NCBI RefSeq assembly: GCF_900108855.1
Contig: NZ_FNXY01000003.1
Location: forward strand, 62,001 to 126,000
Source: Dyadobacter koreensis
GTDB lineage: Bacteria > Bacteroidota > Bacteroidia > Cytophagales > Spirosomataceae
Direction: 5' to 3'
Length of the DNA stretch: 64,000 bases
Part shown: in pieces, positions 41,557-51,663 of the stretch
Numbering within the stretch: the stretch's first letter is position 1
Layout: every line of letters starts with the position of its first letter
Position numbers and translations under genes: made by a program
Notes under the pieces: model-generated
Databases searched by the model: none
What the model was told of the DNA's origin: nothing
Seen by the model: the letters and a program-made list of their open reading frames with translations, nothing else

Positions 41557-42186
41557 ATGAACATTAGCAAAGTTTTTAAGGAAACATTTTTCAAAAAACC
41601 TGATTTCAAACGCTATCAACCGTCGAAGTTAGTTAAGCCTGAAAAAACACTTGATGTTGTCTCGGCATGGAAAGGTCTGGAACTAATCATCGAAGATATT
41701 CTGGATGAATTTAAAATTGGACGGGAAAGATGTATTGAATTCGGTGTGGAATTCGGTTATTCGACCGTCGTATTTTCTAATTTTTTCGAGAAAGTTACAG
41801 GCGTTGATACATTCGAGGGTGATATTCATACCGACAATAAAGAAAATCATTACGAACAGACAAAAGAGGCGCTCTCAGTTTACCAGAATATCGAGCTGTT
41901 TAAATCTGATTATCAAACCTGGATCCAAAAAGATAATTCCCGTTACGACTTTGCGCATGTAGACATTGTTCACACGTATCAAGAAACATTTGAATGCGGC
42001 TTGTGGACTGCAAAACACAGCGACTGTACAATATTTCACGATACAGAAAGTTTTCCCGATGTCAAACAGGCGGTGCTCGATATCGCCAGGCAGACAGGCC
42101 AGTCTGTTTATAATTTCCCAGATCATTTCGGACTGGGAATTCTGGTGGACAGAAAGCGATTGAAGAATAGAAAGATTTCGCATTGA
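41557..42186 (+). CDS. Class I SAM-dependent methyltransferase (Methyltransf_24-like)
   Basis: A 209-aa cytoplasmic protein. The SAM-binding motif region is ERCIEFGVEFGYSTVVFSNFFEKVTGVDTFEG, followed by the acidic metal-site-like YDFAHVDIVHTYQETF and FHDTESFPDVKQAV. The E-F-G-V-E-F-G-x-S motif and the later H-D pair are typical of the metal-assisted Methyltransf_24 family, which contains sugar and polyketide O-methyltransferases. The target cannot be deduced and the neighbours do not help. It stands alone in a region of small genes. Confidence 0.78.
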   Translation: MNISKVFKETFFKKPDFKRYQPSKLVKPEKTLDVVSAWKGLELIIEDILDEFKIGRERCIEFGVEFGYSTVVFSNFFEKVTGVDTFEGDIHTDNKENHYEQTKEALSVYQNIELFKSDYQTWIQKDNSRYDFAHVDIVHTYQETFECGLWTAKHSDCTIFHDTESFPDVKQAVLDIARQTGQSVYNFPDHFGLGILVDRKRLKNRKISH

Positions 42187-42316
42187 AAGACCAGGCAAAT
42201 TAGAAATTCTGCTCCTGATCAATAAAATTCATTTTCCACACTTTTCACATTATTTTGCTGGTACAGGTTTTTTATTAATCCATTCAACTAAATAACCAGC
42301 TTAATAATTTAAAAAA

Positions 42317-42595
42317 ATGAACCTTGAATCTTTCGAAGCAAATCAAGAAAATTTACTGATGGCCCAAACGGATCTTGCAGTACTTAGGGATCTGTTTCAT
42401 ACTCTTAATGACGCTGGTATCAGCTATTCGTCGTTGAATTGTTCTATTGCTTTACTTGAAAAATATATAGATAACGCATGTGTTTTGACTCCTGATTTCG
42501 AGTCGTCATCAACTTTGCTTAACACCAGTTATTCCATTAAAAATCCACAGATGTGGAGAAAGAGTAACAGGACATTCGCTTATCAACAATTTTAA
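42317..42595 (+). CDS. Hypothetical 92-aa protein
   Basis: A small soluble protein, not recognised. Residues 1-50 look helical (LESFEANQENLLMAQTDLAV, FHTLNDAGISYSSLN), with a second helix near SIALLEKYIDN; the tail is polar. No signal peptide, membrane segment or DNA-binding pattern is clear. It is followed by a strong shared terminator, which supports that it is expressed. The preceding 130 bases hold no obvious promoter with both boxes. Confidence 0.5.
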   Translation: MNLESFEANQENLLMAQTDLAVLRDLFHTLNDAGISYSSLNCSIALLEKYIDNACVLTPDFESSSTLLNTSYSIKNPQMWRKSNRTFAYQQF

Positions 42596-42616
42596 AGACT
42601 TTCATCAACAATAAAG

Positions 42617-42656
42617 AAAACGCCGGATTAAGTCTATTTAATCCGGCGTTTTTTTT
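42617..42656. terminator. Strong bidirectional terminator
   Basis: AAAACGCCGGATTAA, loop GTCTAT, TTAATCCGGCGTTTT is a 15-bp perfect stem followed by a long T-run on the plus strand and A-run on the other. It separates the 92-aa gene from the pyrophosphatase gene. Confidence 0.9.
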
Positions 42657-42670
42657 ATTCTTGATGATTT

Positions 42671-45295
42671 TTACTTTTTTGTAACTCTTATAGAAATCCT
42701 TCGATTTTGTGCTCTTCCTTCCTCCGTATCATTTGAAGCCACAGGATGCTCCTCACCATAACCTTCTGATTCCAGCCGGGAATTGGCAATCCCTAAATCT
42801 GATAGCTCTTTTTTTACAGATTGAGCTCTTTCGCTCGATAATTTCAAGTTTGCAGCCGCGTCTCCTGTGTTGTCTGTATATCCTCCCAATTTAATTGAAA
42901 CTGCGGGATAAGCTTTCAAGATTTCTGCGACATTTTCCAGCTGCTCTTCCGATTGAGGTTCCAGTTTTGCACTCGCCGTTTCAAAAAGCAACCGATCAAA
43001 ATCGAACCAGGTTTCTTTATCCGTTTTTTTATCAGACTTGATAAAATCCAGCAAAGAAGTTTCCACAGGATTTCCGGAGGCTGCAATAATCAACTTTGTT
43101 CCGTTCAGATCGAGCGTTGTTGTTTCAATAGTCTGCATTGGCATTTCAATAACTTCTTCTTCAATCACACCAACCTCACCAACGGGAACGACCGCAATAT
43201 GCGGTGCAATAACGAGAGAAACAATCGACATCAACTTGATCAGGATATTCATAGATGGCCCCGAAGTGTCTTTAAACGGGTCGCCAACCGTATCACCTGT
43301 TACCGCAGCTTTGTGAGGATCCGAGCCTTTGAAATACGTCTTGCCGTTAATATCGACACCCTTTTCGAAAGATTTTTTTGCATTATCCCACGCTCCCCCC
43401 GCGTTATTCTGGAAAATCCCCATTAAGACACCAGATACAGTGACCCCAGCTAACGTTCCTCCCAGAACTTCCGGGCCAAACAGAAATCCAACAATCACCG
43501 GAACCAGCAGCGCTATTAAACCGGGAGCAACCATTTCTTTAATAGATGCCTCTGTGGAAATCGCTACACATTTGTCGTACTCGGGTTTGGCCGTACCTTC
43601 CATAATTCCCGGAATCTCACGGAACTGACGGCGTACTTCTTCAACCATTTTCATCGCAGCTCGACCCACCGCCGCGATAGCAAGTGAAGAGAAAATAAAA
43701 GGGATCATAGCGCCGACGAAAAGTCCGGCGAGTACATTGGCCTTGTAAATATCGATCGAACTGATACCTGCTACACCGCAAAATGCCGCGAATAGCGCAA
43801 GTGATGTCAATGCCGCAGAAGCAATGGCAAAACCTTTTCCAGAAGCTGCCGTAGTATTGCCCACCGCATCCAGAACATCAGTCCTTCCACGAACTTCTTC
43901 CGGCAAATGTGCCATTTCCGCAATACCGCCGGCGTTATCTGCGATAGGGCCAAAAGCATCAATCGCAAGCTGCATCGCGGTGGTCGCCATCATACCGGCC
44001 GCCGCGATGGCCACACCATATAGACCCGCAAATTCGTAACTGATAAAAATTCCAGCTGCAAGAACCAAGGTCGGGATAACGGTAGATTCCATACCCACGG
44101 AAAGTCCTCCTATAATATTTGTAGCATGTCCAGTAGAAGACTGATTGACAATTGATTGCACTGGCCTTTTACCCATAGCTGTATAATATTCGGTAACGGT
44201 GGACATAATGGCGCCCACAATTGAACCCAGCAAAATCGAATAAAAAACGTGCATGGAAGTAAATTCAACACCGCGAATCGTTAGCACTCCTTCGGGTAAC
44301 ATCCAGATTGTTAAAGGATAACAGGCAATCAGTGTGATAATTATAGATCCCCAGTTGCCCCGGTTCAAAGCACCTTGTACGTCACCATGATCGCTGCTGA
44401 TTTTGACAAAAAGCATACTGATAATGGAAGCGATCAAGCCTGCTCCGGCAATCACCATAGGCAATAAAATTGGTGAAATACCTCCAAAATTATCTACACT
44501 TTCAGCGACAATTTCTCGTCCCAAAACCATGGTAGCAAGAATTGTTGCCACATATGAACCAAACAAATCGGCTCCCATACCGGCCACATCTCCGACGTTA
44601 TCACCAACATTATCAGCAATTGTTGCCGGATTTCTCGGGTCATCTTCCGGAATTCCCGCTTCGACCTTACCTACCAAATCGGCACCTACGTCAGCAGCTT
44701 TTGTATAAATCCCGCCACCCACACGTGCAAAAAGTGCAATTGATTCTGCTCCTAATGAGAAACCGGCCAGTACTTCAAGTACCTTTTCCATACCGAGACC
44801 ATTCACCTCGGAGCTATCGCCAACAAAAAAATGATATAAAATTATAAAAAGACCGCCAAGACCGATTACCGCCAAACTCGCCACTCCGATTCCCATAACA
44901 GAACCACCTGTGAATGAAACTTCAAGCGCTTTGGTAAGGCTTGTACGTGCGGCTTGTGTAGTACGCACATTGGATTTGGTAGCAATATTCATCCCGATAT
45001 ACCCGGCAAAGGCAGAGATGAAGGCGCCAACTATAAACGAAGCGCCAATAAAAACACTGGAATTTTCAACCAGTGTACCGGAATATCCTAATAAAATACT
45101 GACTATGATGCCGAAGACGATGAGCACCCGCCACTCAGCTTTTAGAAACGCAAGTGCTCCATCTGCGATGGCATCTGCAATTTCTTTCATGTTTCCGTCA
45201 CCGGCATCTTGCCTGATAACCCAACCTCTTTTAAAAAACATAACCAGCAAGCCAATCAGGCCTAAAACTGGCACTAAATAGGTAATATTACTCAT
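42671..45295 (-). CDS. hppA: Membrane ion-translocating pyrophosphatase with C-terminal OmpA domain
   Basis: An 874-aa protein. Residues 1 to about 700 are the multi-span membrane pyrophosphatase with the substrate motifs [20 protein letters not shown] and [16 protein letters not shown] and, in [11 protein letters not shown], the Ala version of the motif that marks K+-dependent enzymes. It hydrolyses pyrophosphate to pump Na+ or H+ outward. From about residue 764 to the end (42671-43006) comes an OmpA-like peptidoglycan-binding domain: [37 protein letters not shown] and [10 protein letters not shown]. The C-terminus of these pumps faces the periplasm, so the extra domain could anchor the pump to peptidoglycan. 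Standard proteins of the family end at about 650-750 residues. Confidence 0.9.
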   Translation of the reverse strand: MSNITYLVPVLGLIGLLVMFFKRGWVIRQDAGDGNMKEIADAIADGALAFLKAEWRVLIVFGIIVSILLGYSGTLVENSSVFIGASFIVGAFISAFAGYIGMNIATKSNVRTTQAARTSLTKALEVSFTGGSVMGIGVASLAVIGLGGLFIILYHFFVGDSSEVNGLGMEKVLEVLAGFSLGAESIALFARVGGGIYTKAADVGADLVGKVEAGIPEDDPRNPATIADNVGDNVGDVAGMGADLFGSYVATILATMVLGREIVAESVDNFGGISPILLPMVIAGAGLIASIISMLFVKISSDHGDVQGALNRGNWGSIIITLIACYPLTIWMLPEGVLTIRGVEFTSMHVFYSILLGSIVGAIMSTVTEYYTAMGKRPVQSIVNQSSTGHATNIIGGLSVGMESTVIPTLVLAAGIFISYEFAGLYGVAIAAAGMMATTAMQLAIDAFGPIADNAGGIAEMAHLPEEVRGRTDVLDAVGNTTAASGKGFAIASAALTSLALFAAFCGVAGISSIDIYKANVLAGLFVGAMIPFIFSSLAIAAVGRAAMKMVEEVRRQFREIPGIMEGTAKPEYDKCVAISTEASIKEMVAPGLIALLVPVIVGFLFGPEVLGGTLAGVTVSGVLMGIFQNNAGGAWDNAKKSFEKGVDINGKTYFKGSDPHKAAVTGDTVGDPFKDTSGPSMNILIKLMSIVSLVIAPHIAVVPVGEVGVIEEEVIEMPMQTIETTTLDLNGTKLIIAASGNPVETSLLDFIKSDKKTDKETWFDFDRLLFETASAKLEPQSEEQLENVAEILKAYPAVSIKLGGYTDNTGDAAANLKLSSERAQSVKKELSDLGIANSRLESEGYGEEHPVASNDTEEGRAQNRRISIRVTKK

Positions 45296-45495
45296 GCGCG
45301 ATATGAATTAGGTTAAAGGTTTTAAATTCTCGTAAATATAGAGAATGAGGCCTCATAACAAAATCCAAAACGCCTTATTTTTGTTTAATTCTTATTTTTT
45401 TTGTAAAAATACATAGAACATCAATTATACTATTCATATAAAAAAAGTAACTCATCACAGTTATTTAAAATTCAACAGCTAAAATAACCTAACAA

Positions 45496-46440
45496 TCAAC
45501 TTCTTAACTTTTCTCCTGGCGCCTGGTGATAAAATTTTGAAAGCAAAGTATACAATTCCGGATGTTTTTTCTCAAATTCTTCCGGGTTATTGAAGAAATA
45601 TTCACTTACCACAGCTAGAAATTCAGCGTTGTTAGTTATCGCATAAGGATTAATATCAGACTCACCACTTTTGATTTCCTGCATTTCTTTTTTGATCAAA
45701 TGGAGCCAGGGCAAAACATAGGCGTGATCGGCGAGGCGCTCCGGCATACCGTCAGCTTCTCCGTCTTCCCGGTCCAGAAGATGAACGAATTCGTGGATAC
45801 CCACATTATTATCGCCTTTGCGTCCATTAAAACCATTGAGCAAAGCTGGCTTCGACAACAAAAGTGAATGGTTCATATAACGATTCCCTACCATTCCTTC
45901 TATATTTTCAGATTGTTGATCCTCCCCTATTTCGAACTTTTGACTGAACGACGCCGGATAGACCAGAACCTCATGAAGCTCGGGATAATCAAATGCCGGA
46001 AATGCGAAAGTTGGTATGATTGCGCTTGCTGCGACGAGCACACGGACCAGATCGTCAACTTCGGTATCAATGCCTTCGACCCGTTTTCCGAATAAAAACA
46101 GCTGCACTCGTTTTTCAAACAGAGCTTGCTTTTTAGCATCCAGGCTTTGATAAAAAACTGAATGCATCCTCAGTATCTCCCGCCAGGAATCGGGAAAAGC
46201 AGTTTTGAAAATTGCAATTCTCGCATATGATTTTTTATAGTGATACCGGTGAATGACTGCGATGATACCAACAACTAAAAATCCAAGGATATACAAAACA
46301 GTCTGTTTGCTGAAATATGCCAGAACACCAAAGACGACCATCGCGGCAAGCTCCCAGCCAATAGCTCGCAAACGTGCTGACTTCAACTGGTTTTCATAGT
46401 AAATTTTAAGATCCTGAACGGAGGCAAGAATCGAATTCAT
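45496..46440 (-). CDS. MtfA-like zinc metallopeptidase with two N-terminal membrane segments
   Basis: A 314-aa protein of the M90/MtfA group (DUF980). Two hydrophobic segments near residues 25-65 (LAAMVVFGVLAYFSK, TVLYILGFLVVGIIAVIHRY) anchor it. The domain has the zinc motif HEFVHLLDREDGEADG and the later VSEYFFNNPEEFEKKHP with the third ligand Glu. E. coli MtfA is a soluble peptidase that controls a glucose-uptake regulator; here the membrane anchor differs and the target is not known. It starts 42 bases after the glycosyltransferase gene, and may be co-transcribed with the pigment cluster end. Confidence 0.85.
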   Translation of the reverse strand: MNSILASVQDLKIYYENQLKSARLRAIGWELAAMVVFGVLAYFSKQTVLYILGFLVVGIIAVIHRYHYKKSYARIAIFKTAFPDSWREILRMHSVFYQSLDAKKQALFEKRVQLFLFGKRVEGIDTEVDDLVRVLVAASAIIPTFAFPAFDYPELHEVLVYPASFSQKFEIGEDQQSENIEGMVGNRYMNHSLLLSKPALLNGFNGRKGDNNVGIHEFVHLLDREDGEADGMPERLADHAYVLPWLHLIKKEMQEIKSGESDINPYAITNNAEFLAVVSEYFFNNPEEFEKKHPELYTLLSKFYHQAPGEKLRS

Positions 46441-46482
46441 AACAATGTTTTTAATAAAGGAAAGTACGTATGAATAACTCGC

Positions 46483-47640
46483 TCAGCGATCTTTTCGTGA
46501 GATTTTTAAGGCCATCCAGGAAATTCCGAAGGCCGACAGGCCTGAGAAAATTGCCAGCAAAGTCCCTCCCAGAAAATATTGAACAAAGTTTACATGGATC
46601 GATTCCAGCGTCAGGTCTTCGAAAGAATCAAGTTGCACACCGTTTTTATAAAATAATCCTCCAAATTTATAACTCCCGAAAATTATGAAAGGAATTAATG
46701 GCGGCAGACTGATATTGGCGGCGGCTAGAAAAAGCACTTTATTCATCCGGAAGTATACCGAAAGGGGAATTCCTACCAGCAGTTGAAAGCCCCAGATCGG
46801 CACAATTCCCATAAAAATGCCAAAGCCGATTGACTTTGCTTTACTGAAATTGCTTTCATTTTTTTTCAGTGCTTCTTCCTTGATGATCTGCCAAAGGCCC
46901 TTCTTTTTTATATAAAAAAAAAGCCGTCGCGGCAGGTAATAAAGAAGTGTCAGGATAACAAAATAGGTATTCAGAATACTGATCCGCGTAAAATCACGGA
47001 AAGGACGGAAATGCGTAACGCGCTCATTGCTGTCATAAATCACCTGAATATTAATCGGAATAATCTTCACATCGCTCCAGGCAAGTTTGACGATTACTTC
47101 AATTTCTGTCTCAAACTTGGAAGTAAAGAGCCTGATATTCCTGATCGGATCGAGCGGATAAAGCCTGAAACCGGTTTGCGTATCCGGCAAAGTCAGGCCG
47201 GTTTCAAATTTGAACCAGAAATTTGAAAATTTATTACCAAAAGAACTTTTTCCCGGTACTCCTTCCTGCATCATGTTACGGGAACCCATCAGAAGCGCAT
47301 CAGGATTATCCAGCGCAGCTTCAACGAACAAGGGGATATCAGAAGGCAGATGTTGTCCGTCTGAATCAACAGAAATAGCGTTTTTATACCCCAAACGAAT
47401 GGCTTCCTCAAATCCACGCCGCAAAGAAAACCCCTTCCCTTTGTTTATTTCGTTGGTAAGCACACGGATTTTTTCTCCGTACGTGGCAAGGATTGATGCC
47501 GTGTCGTCGGTGGAGCCATCGTTAATTACAATAATATCTTCACGGCTATATGCTAAAACACCATCAATAACCCGGCGGAGCGTTTTTTGATTATTAAATG
47601 TCGGAATTAAAACGCAGCAATGAATATCTTTTAAAGTCAT
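46483..47640 (-). CDS. GT2 glycosyltransferase fused to DUF2062
   Basis: A 385-aa protein. Residues 1-235 are a family 2 glycosyltransferase: CVLIPTFNNQKTLRRVIDG, IVINDGSTDDT and the DxD-like ISVDSDGQHLPSD. The C-terminal part (about 270-380) is DUF2062, with membrane segments (IGFGIFMGIVPIWGFQLLVGIP, LAAANISLPPLIPFIIFGSY). The same fusion occurs in flexirubin/aryl-polyene clusters, where it may attach a sugar or act in envelope placement of the pigment (inference from context). It lies 45 bases downstream of the hotdog dehydratase gene. Confidence 0.85.
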   Translation of the reverse strand: MTLKDIHCCVLIPTFNNQKTLRRVIDGVLAYSREDIIVINDGSTDDTASILATYGEKIRVLTNEINKGKGFSLRRGFEEAIRLGYKNAISVDSDGQHLPSDIPLFVEAALDNPDALLMGSRNMMQEGVPGKSSFGNKFSNFWFKFETGLTLPDTQTGFRLYPLDPIRNIRLFTSKFETEIEVIVKLAWSDVKIIPINIQVIYDSNERVTHFRPFRDFTRISILNTYFVILTLLYYLPRRLFFYIKKKGLWQIIKEEALKKNESNFSKAKSIGFGIFMGIVPIWGFQLLVGIPLSVYFRMNKVLFLAAANISLPPLIPFIIFGSYKFGGLFYKNGVQLDSFEDLTLESIHVNFVQYFLGGTLLAIFSGLSAFGISWMALKISRKDR

Positions 47641-47685
47641 TGATCAATCGATGAGATTTTGCGATCACGCAGAAGAAACCGGCTA

Positions 47686-48042
47686 TTAAATATAGGAAAC
47701 TTGTGTCTTAAAATATGTGATATCCTTAGAACTTCCGGAAGCAATGACCTCGATTACTTCTCCAACGTTGTATTTAATTTCAATACGAATCTCCGGTGTC
47801 TCCTCAGGATTAATGATTTGAATAAATTTGCAGACACGCATAGTCTTCATTCTCAAATTCTTAACAAGATGCTGTTCTAATAATTCCTTAACTATTTGCA
47901 GTTGGACAACACCTGGCGTGACAGGCGCTCCCGGAAAATGCCCTTTAAAAATCTCGTGTGACGGATCCAGGATAATGCTGGCCGAAAGAGATTGAGGACC
48001 AGCAATTAGTTCAGTTACTTTATAGAGATTATTAAGAAACAT
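47686..48042 (-). CDS. FabZ-like 3-hydroxyacyl-ACP dehydratase
   Basis: A 118-aa hotdog protein with the FabZ/FabA active-site pattern DPSHEIFKGHFPGAPVTPGV, where the His before F-P-G is catalytic. It would remove water from 3-hydroxyacyl-ACP to give the conjugated double bonds of an aryl polyene. It is shorter than housekeeping FabZ (about 150 aa) and is one of two dehydratase-type hotdogs in the cluster, the other being at 54242-54658. It is flanked by the LolA-like and GT2-DUF2062 genes, all on the minus strand with short gaps. Confidence 0.85.
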   Translation of the reverse strand: MFLNNLYKVTELIAGPQSLSASIILDPSHEIFKGHFPGAPVTPGVVQLQIVKELLEQHLVKNLRMKTMRVCKFIQIINPEETPEIRIEIKYNVGEVIEVIASGSSKDITYFKTQVSYI

Positions 48043-48077
48043 ATTACCAGAAATTTACTTGGGATAATGAATGGGGG

Positions 48078-48710
48078 CTACAAATTCAAAAATACAGATT
48101 CAGCGATGGGCTGATTAAACCTCTCATTCTGGAATTTCATTACGCTTTTATCTCCGCCCTTTTCAAAAAACGTAAGTTCTTTCAAGCGTAAACTGCTTTT
48201 TGAAAAAACGAGGTTGATCTTCGAATAAACATTTCTCATTCGCTTGTTTGTAGGTGTCAGAATCACCATGTATTGATTCGAGTTTTCCATACAAACCTGC
48301 GTAAAAGCCTTGCTTTCCTGGAAATCTCCGTTAACAAGGCCGAGCATAACCTGCTTGATCTGACCGGCCATACGCCCGGCTGCACCCATGTTTTTTTCCT
48401 TGCTCCCATCTTGCACACGTAATTTATCACCGTTGATCAGGATAATATATTTAAAGGGAGTCTGCTGCTCCCAACGCATGCGGTCTGCTTTTTTAAAATA
48501 AAAAACACCCGTTGATTTTTCCGGTTCCTTTAAAAATGATAAGAATTTCTCTTCCTTAAAATCGGCCTGAATCGAAGAAGTTGCAAGAGACGACTTTCTC
48601 AGATCGGCGAGAATTTTATCAGGATTAGATGCTGGTTTAAATTCCTGAGCAAATACATTTAAAGAATTTGAAATCAGGAGGAATGCAAAAAATATTTTAG
48701 ACAATTTCAT
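48078..48710 (-). CDS. LolA-like outer-membrane lipoprotein carrier in the pigment cluster
   Basis: A 210-aa exported protein (leader KIFFAFLLISNSLNVFAQ). The body shows the LolA half-barrel pattern: SSIQADFKEEKFLSFLKEPEKSTGVFYF, ADRMRWEQQTPFKYIILINGD and the closing strand. Aryl-polyene clusters in Proteobacteria and Bacteroidota typically carry a LolA-like protein, thought to carry the lipid-linked pigment across the periplasm. Its ATG overlaps the deacetylase gene by 14 bases, so expression is coupled. Confidence 0.85.
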   Translation of the reverse strand: MKLSKIFFAFLLISNSLNVFAQEFKPASNPDKILADLRKSSLATSSIQADFKEEKFLSFLKEPEKSTGVFYFKKADRMRWEQQTPFKYIILINGDKLRVQDGSKEKNMGAAGRMAGQIKQVMLGLVNGDFQESKAFTQVCMENSNQYMVILTPTNKRMRNVYSKINLVFSKSSLRLKELTFFEKGGDKSVMKFQNERFNQPIAESVFLNL

Positions 48711-49467
48711 AAGGTTCCTTATTGATTAGTAGCGGCAACGGCAGGATATCGATATTTTTACTGCGACAATGTTCTATCAAATCTTCGAGTGCATCGGCGG
48801 TTACCGATAGGTGATCGTGCAATAAAACGATATCCCGTTTTTGCATTTTCGAAATTACATTCTGAATCAATTGATATTTATTCTTCGCGCGGGTGTCAAA
48901 ACTTCGCAGAGACCAGCCGATAGATTGCAGCCCCAAATTATTTAAAACGGTATTATACCTTGGATTTGTTACGCCAAAGGGCGGACGAAAAAGTTTTACT
49001 TTTTTTGAAATTATCTGATAAATAACCTCGTTACATTGCGCCAGATCCTTTTCCAGACGTTTTGTAGAAAAAAATGCGATCAGATAATTGTGACTAAATG
49101 AATGATTGGCAATAGTATGGCCCTCCCCGTCAATCCGCCGGACGATTTCAGGATATTGCTCTGCATTTTTTCCAATAATGAAAAAAGTGGCTTTAACTCC
49201 CTTTTCCTTCAAAATTTCAAGTATACGCGGTGTGTTTTCAGGATGCGGGCCGTCGTCAAATGTAAGAGCAATTGCTTTTTTTTTCCCCTTATGTATGGAT
49301 GTGACAAAATAGTTAGCCCGAATTTGAAAAGACCCATATGCCGTACTGATCAGGTATAAAATTGCAAGAATCCCCAGAATATATTCAACATATCCTGTTT
49401 CCCAAAAAGCGAATCCGCAGAGAACAAGGGCGATCCCGGTCGTTGCGGTTATTATTTTATGTTTCAA
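48697..49467 (-). CDS. Polysaccharide deacetylase-family protein (NodB-like) with N-terminal membrane anchor
   Basis: A 256-aa protein with one or two N-terminal hydrophobic segments (ITATTGIALVLCGFAFW, YILGILAILYLISTAYG). The NodB domain has TFDDGPHPENTP, the metal ligands in NHSFSHNYL, and RPPFGVTNPRY. It would deacetylate or cleave amide bonds of an envelope carbohydrate or lipid. Its presence inside the pigment cluster, overlapped by the genes on both sides (14 and 11 bases), points to a role in processing or placing the product, but the substrate is not known. Confidence 0.88.
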   Translation of the reverse strand: MKHKIITATTGIALVLCGFAFWETGYVEYILGILAILYLISTAYGSFQIRANYFVTSIHKGKKKAIALTFDDGPHPENTPRILEILKEKGVKATFFIIGKNAEQYPEIVRRIDGEGHTIANHSFSHNYLIAFFSTKRLEKDLAQCNEVIYQIISKKVKLFRPPFGVTNPRYNTVLNNLGLQSIGWSLRSFDTRAKNKYQLIQNVISKMQKRDIVLLHDHLSVTADALEDLIEHCRSKNIDILPLPLLINKEPYEIV

Positions 49468-50419
49468 GAGATTCGATCAGTGTTAGGCCTAAATTTATTT
49501 TATTCAATCCATTAAGGACCAATACTTTTTTCAGTTCCGGGTGTTGTTGGATTCTGTCTATTCCGTAATGCATTGCGAATGCCGAATTTGTAGGGTATAA
49601 CCCCGACAACTTTGTATAGTTGATCATTTTCGAATCTGCATGGTAATGCTCATTGAAATATTTATTAGCTACCGACTCAACCCTTGGGCTTAAATCTGAA
49701 TACAAAATCAGATCAACTTCTGAAACATTTAAAAAATTATCGGACAAAAAAGAATCGATCTCAGTATCAATATCCTGAACAAGCCCGATTGTTCTCACAT
49801 CTTTCAGCCTGGCCAACGATCTGTCCGATTTTTCTTTACTTAAAACAAAAAAGGAAGCTCCTGAAGTAAGATTATTCTTTGATGGCAGATTCAGTTTTTC
49901 TGCTGCTTCTTCGAGAAATGGTATATGCTCATCTGCGGCACCCGCAACAATATTATCTCTTCCCTCACTAAGCAGCAATGAAGTGTCAATTAATGCATGT
50001 TCGAAAGAGAGTGTATTTTGCGTATGCGTCATATTGTACCCGTGATTTCCGATACTTAAAGAAATCTGGCCGGCAATTGTATTGTGGGTGGATTGAATGA
50101 AAGAAGTCGGCGGAAGTAGCCCTTCAACTGACAAAAAAGTATTCAGAAATTTTTCTGTATCCTGTAGACAACCCAGTCCCGTACCAACAATGATCGCTCC
50201 GGGCTGTTCAATTTCGGCCTGCTTTAAGCAATCTTTCGCAGCCGCGACGGACATCCGCAAAATTTTGCTCATGCGCCGAAGCAAACCTGCATCGATATAT
50301 TCCTTATAATTCGGACTTATCAGTTCAGAAGAATTTTCGAGCGGCTCGATCAGCTTCGAAAAACCTGCATTTTGAAATGTAGGCTGATGAGAAATCGTTG
50401 ACGCAGCGTTTATATACAT
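49457..50419 (-). CDS. Beta-ketoacyl synthase-like protein lacking the catalytic Cys
   Basis: A 320-aa protein with the thiolase-fold N-terminal layout (VGTGLGCLQDTEKFLN, SFIQSTHNTIAGQISLSIG), but where active KS proteins have A-C-S-S or similar it reads MTHTQNTLSFEHALID, with no Cys, and the HGTxT motif is also missing. It therefore looks like a chain-length-factor or structural partner for one of the active KSs, as in aryl-polyene and type II polyketide systems. It lies downstream of an active KS (50479-51663) with 59 bases between and overlaps the deacetylase gene by 11. Confidence 0.78.
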   Translation of the reverse strand: MYINAASTISHQPTFQNAGFSKLIEPLENSSELISPNYKEYIDAGLLRRMSKILRMSVAAAKDCLKQAEIEQPGAIIVGTGLGCLQDTEKFLNTFLSVEGLLPPTSFIQSTHNTIAGQISLSIGNHGYNMTHTQNTLSFEHALIDTSLLLSEGRDNIVAGAADEHIPFLEEAAEKLNLPSKNNLTSGASFFVLSKEKSDRSLARLKDVRTIGLVQDIDTEIDSFLSDNFLNVSEVDLILYSDLSPRVESVANKYFNEHYHADSKMINYTKLSGLYPTNSAFAMHYGIDRIQQHPELKKVLVLNGLNKINLGLTLIESLET

Positions 50420-50478
50420 TTTTATTTTTACTAACTTATTGACTCACAAAAAAATTAATAGCGGTTGAGCATATTTAC

Positions 50479-51663
50479 CTATCTGTGAACAGAAAAAACC
50501 AATGACGAATTATTTCCTCCAAATCCGAACGAATTAGACAAAACGGCCAGAACCGGCTGATCTTTTTGCAACTCCATTATGGGTACAAGGCCCGTTTCAG
50601 CAATCGGTGTTTTGTAATTCAGATTAGGGAAAATTAATCCTTTTTGAATAGCCAGAACAGAAAAAACTGCTTCGATCGCACCTGCCGCCGCCAATGTATG
50701 TCCCGTGAAAGGTTTGGTCGAACTAAAATCCGGAATATTATCTCCAAAAACGTTAATCATCGCCGTAGATTCAGAGAGATCATTATTTTTGGTCCCCGTT
50801 CCATGGGCATTGACATACGAAATATCCAGAGCGCTTAACCCCGAAACGTCAATGGCATTTTGGATCGCCATCGTCGCCCCTGTTCCCTCTGGCGAAGAGG
50901 CAGTCTGGTGATATGCATCCGCTGCATTTGCCCATCCGGATAAACAGCAAATTGTTGAATTACCGGAAAAACGGATACTCTTATCATTTTCCAGCAATAA
51001 AAACGCGGCTCCCTCTCCAAGATTTAATCCGGTGCGCGATTCATCAAACGGCCGGCACCACCGGTCATCGTAAATCATGAGTGAGCGAAATCCATTAATC
51101 GTGAAATTCGTCAGTGCGTCAGTTCCGCCAACCAAAACCCGGTCCAGCTTCCCCTGCTCGATCAGGCGCGCCCCCAGCATTATGGCATTTGCGCCCGAGG
51201 AACAGGCTGTTGAAAGTGTATTTATGTAACCCGATATTCCCAGCTCTGCGGCAATCCGTTCGGTTGTGTTTCCGCTATCATGACATCGCAGAACTGCATA
51301 ATCAGGATCATTTTTATCCAGATAATCCTGGTAAAATTGTTCCGTCGTGTCCATTCCTCCGACGGAAGTTGCCGAGATAATACCTGTTCGAAGTTCGTTC
51401 GTGTAACGATTATTCCCCCAGGCCTCACGGGCAGCGGTTAAACCTAACAAAGATGTTCGGGAGATGGGCTGAGCCTTAATGCCGAGATGATCCGATAACT
51501 CTGCGTTGGAACATTTTACCTCACCAACAAGAAAATCTCTTTCGCTGTCTAAATATTTTACAGGCGCAATACCCGATTTACCGTTCTCTAACGAGTACAG
51601 ATTTTCTGCAACCGTTAACCCGATCGCCGAAATGAGCCCCAAACCTGTTATTCGTACTGCCAT
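50479..51663 (-). CDS. Beta-ketoacyl-ACP synthase, active type
   Basis: A 394-aa FabF-like KS. The nucleophile is in LSTACSSGANAIMLG, with catalytic His residues in VNAHGTGTKNND and FTGHTLAAAG. It begins VRITGLGLISAIGLTVAEN. It would elongate ACP-bound acyl chains by condensation with malonyl-ACP. In the cluster it stands just upstream of the Cys-less partner and downstream of an ACP gene, so it probably pairs with one or both in a KS/CLF-like heterodimer (inference). Confidence 0.88.
   Translation of the reverse strand: MAVRITGLGLISAIGLTVAENLYSLENGKSGIAPVKYLDSERDFLVGEVKCSNAELSDHLGIKAQPISRTSLLGLTAAREAWGNNRYTNELRTGIISATSVGGMDTTEQFYQDYLDKNDPDYAVLRCHDSGNTTERIAAELGISGYINTLSTACSSGANAIMLGARLIEQGKLDRVLVGGTDALTNFTINGFRSLMIYDDRWCRPFDESRTGLNLGEGAAFLLLENDKSIRFSGNSTICCLSGWANAADAYHQTASSPEGTGATMAIQNAIDVSGLSALDISYVNAHGTGTKNNDLSESTAMINVFGDNIPDFSSTKPFTGHTLAAAGAIEAVFSVLAIQKGLIFPNLNYKTPIAETGLVPIMELQKDQPVLAVLSNSFGFGGNNSSLVFSVHR

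Noticed and set aside
44403..45281. Plus-strand ORFs of 101-123 aa opposite the pyrophosphatase
   Set aside because: They mirror the conserved membrane helices of the pump on the other strand and are low-complexity (Pro/Ser/Thr/Ile).
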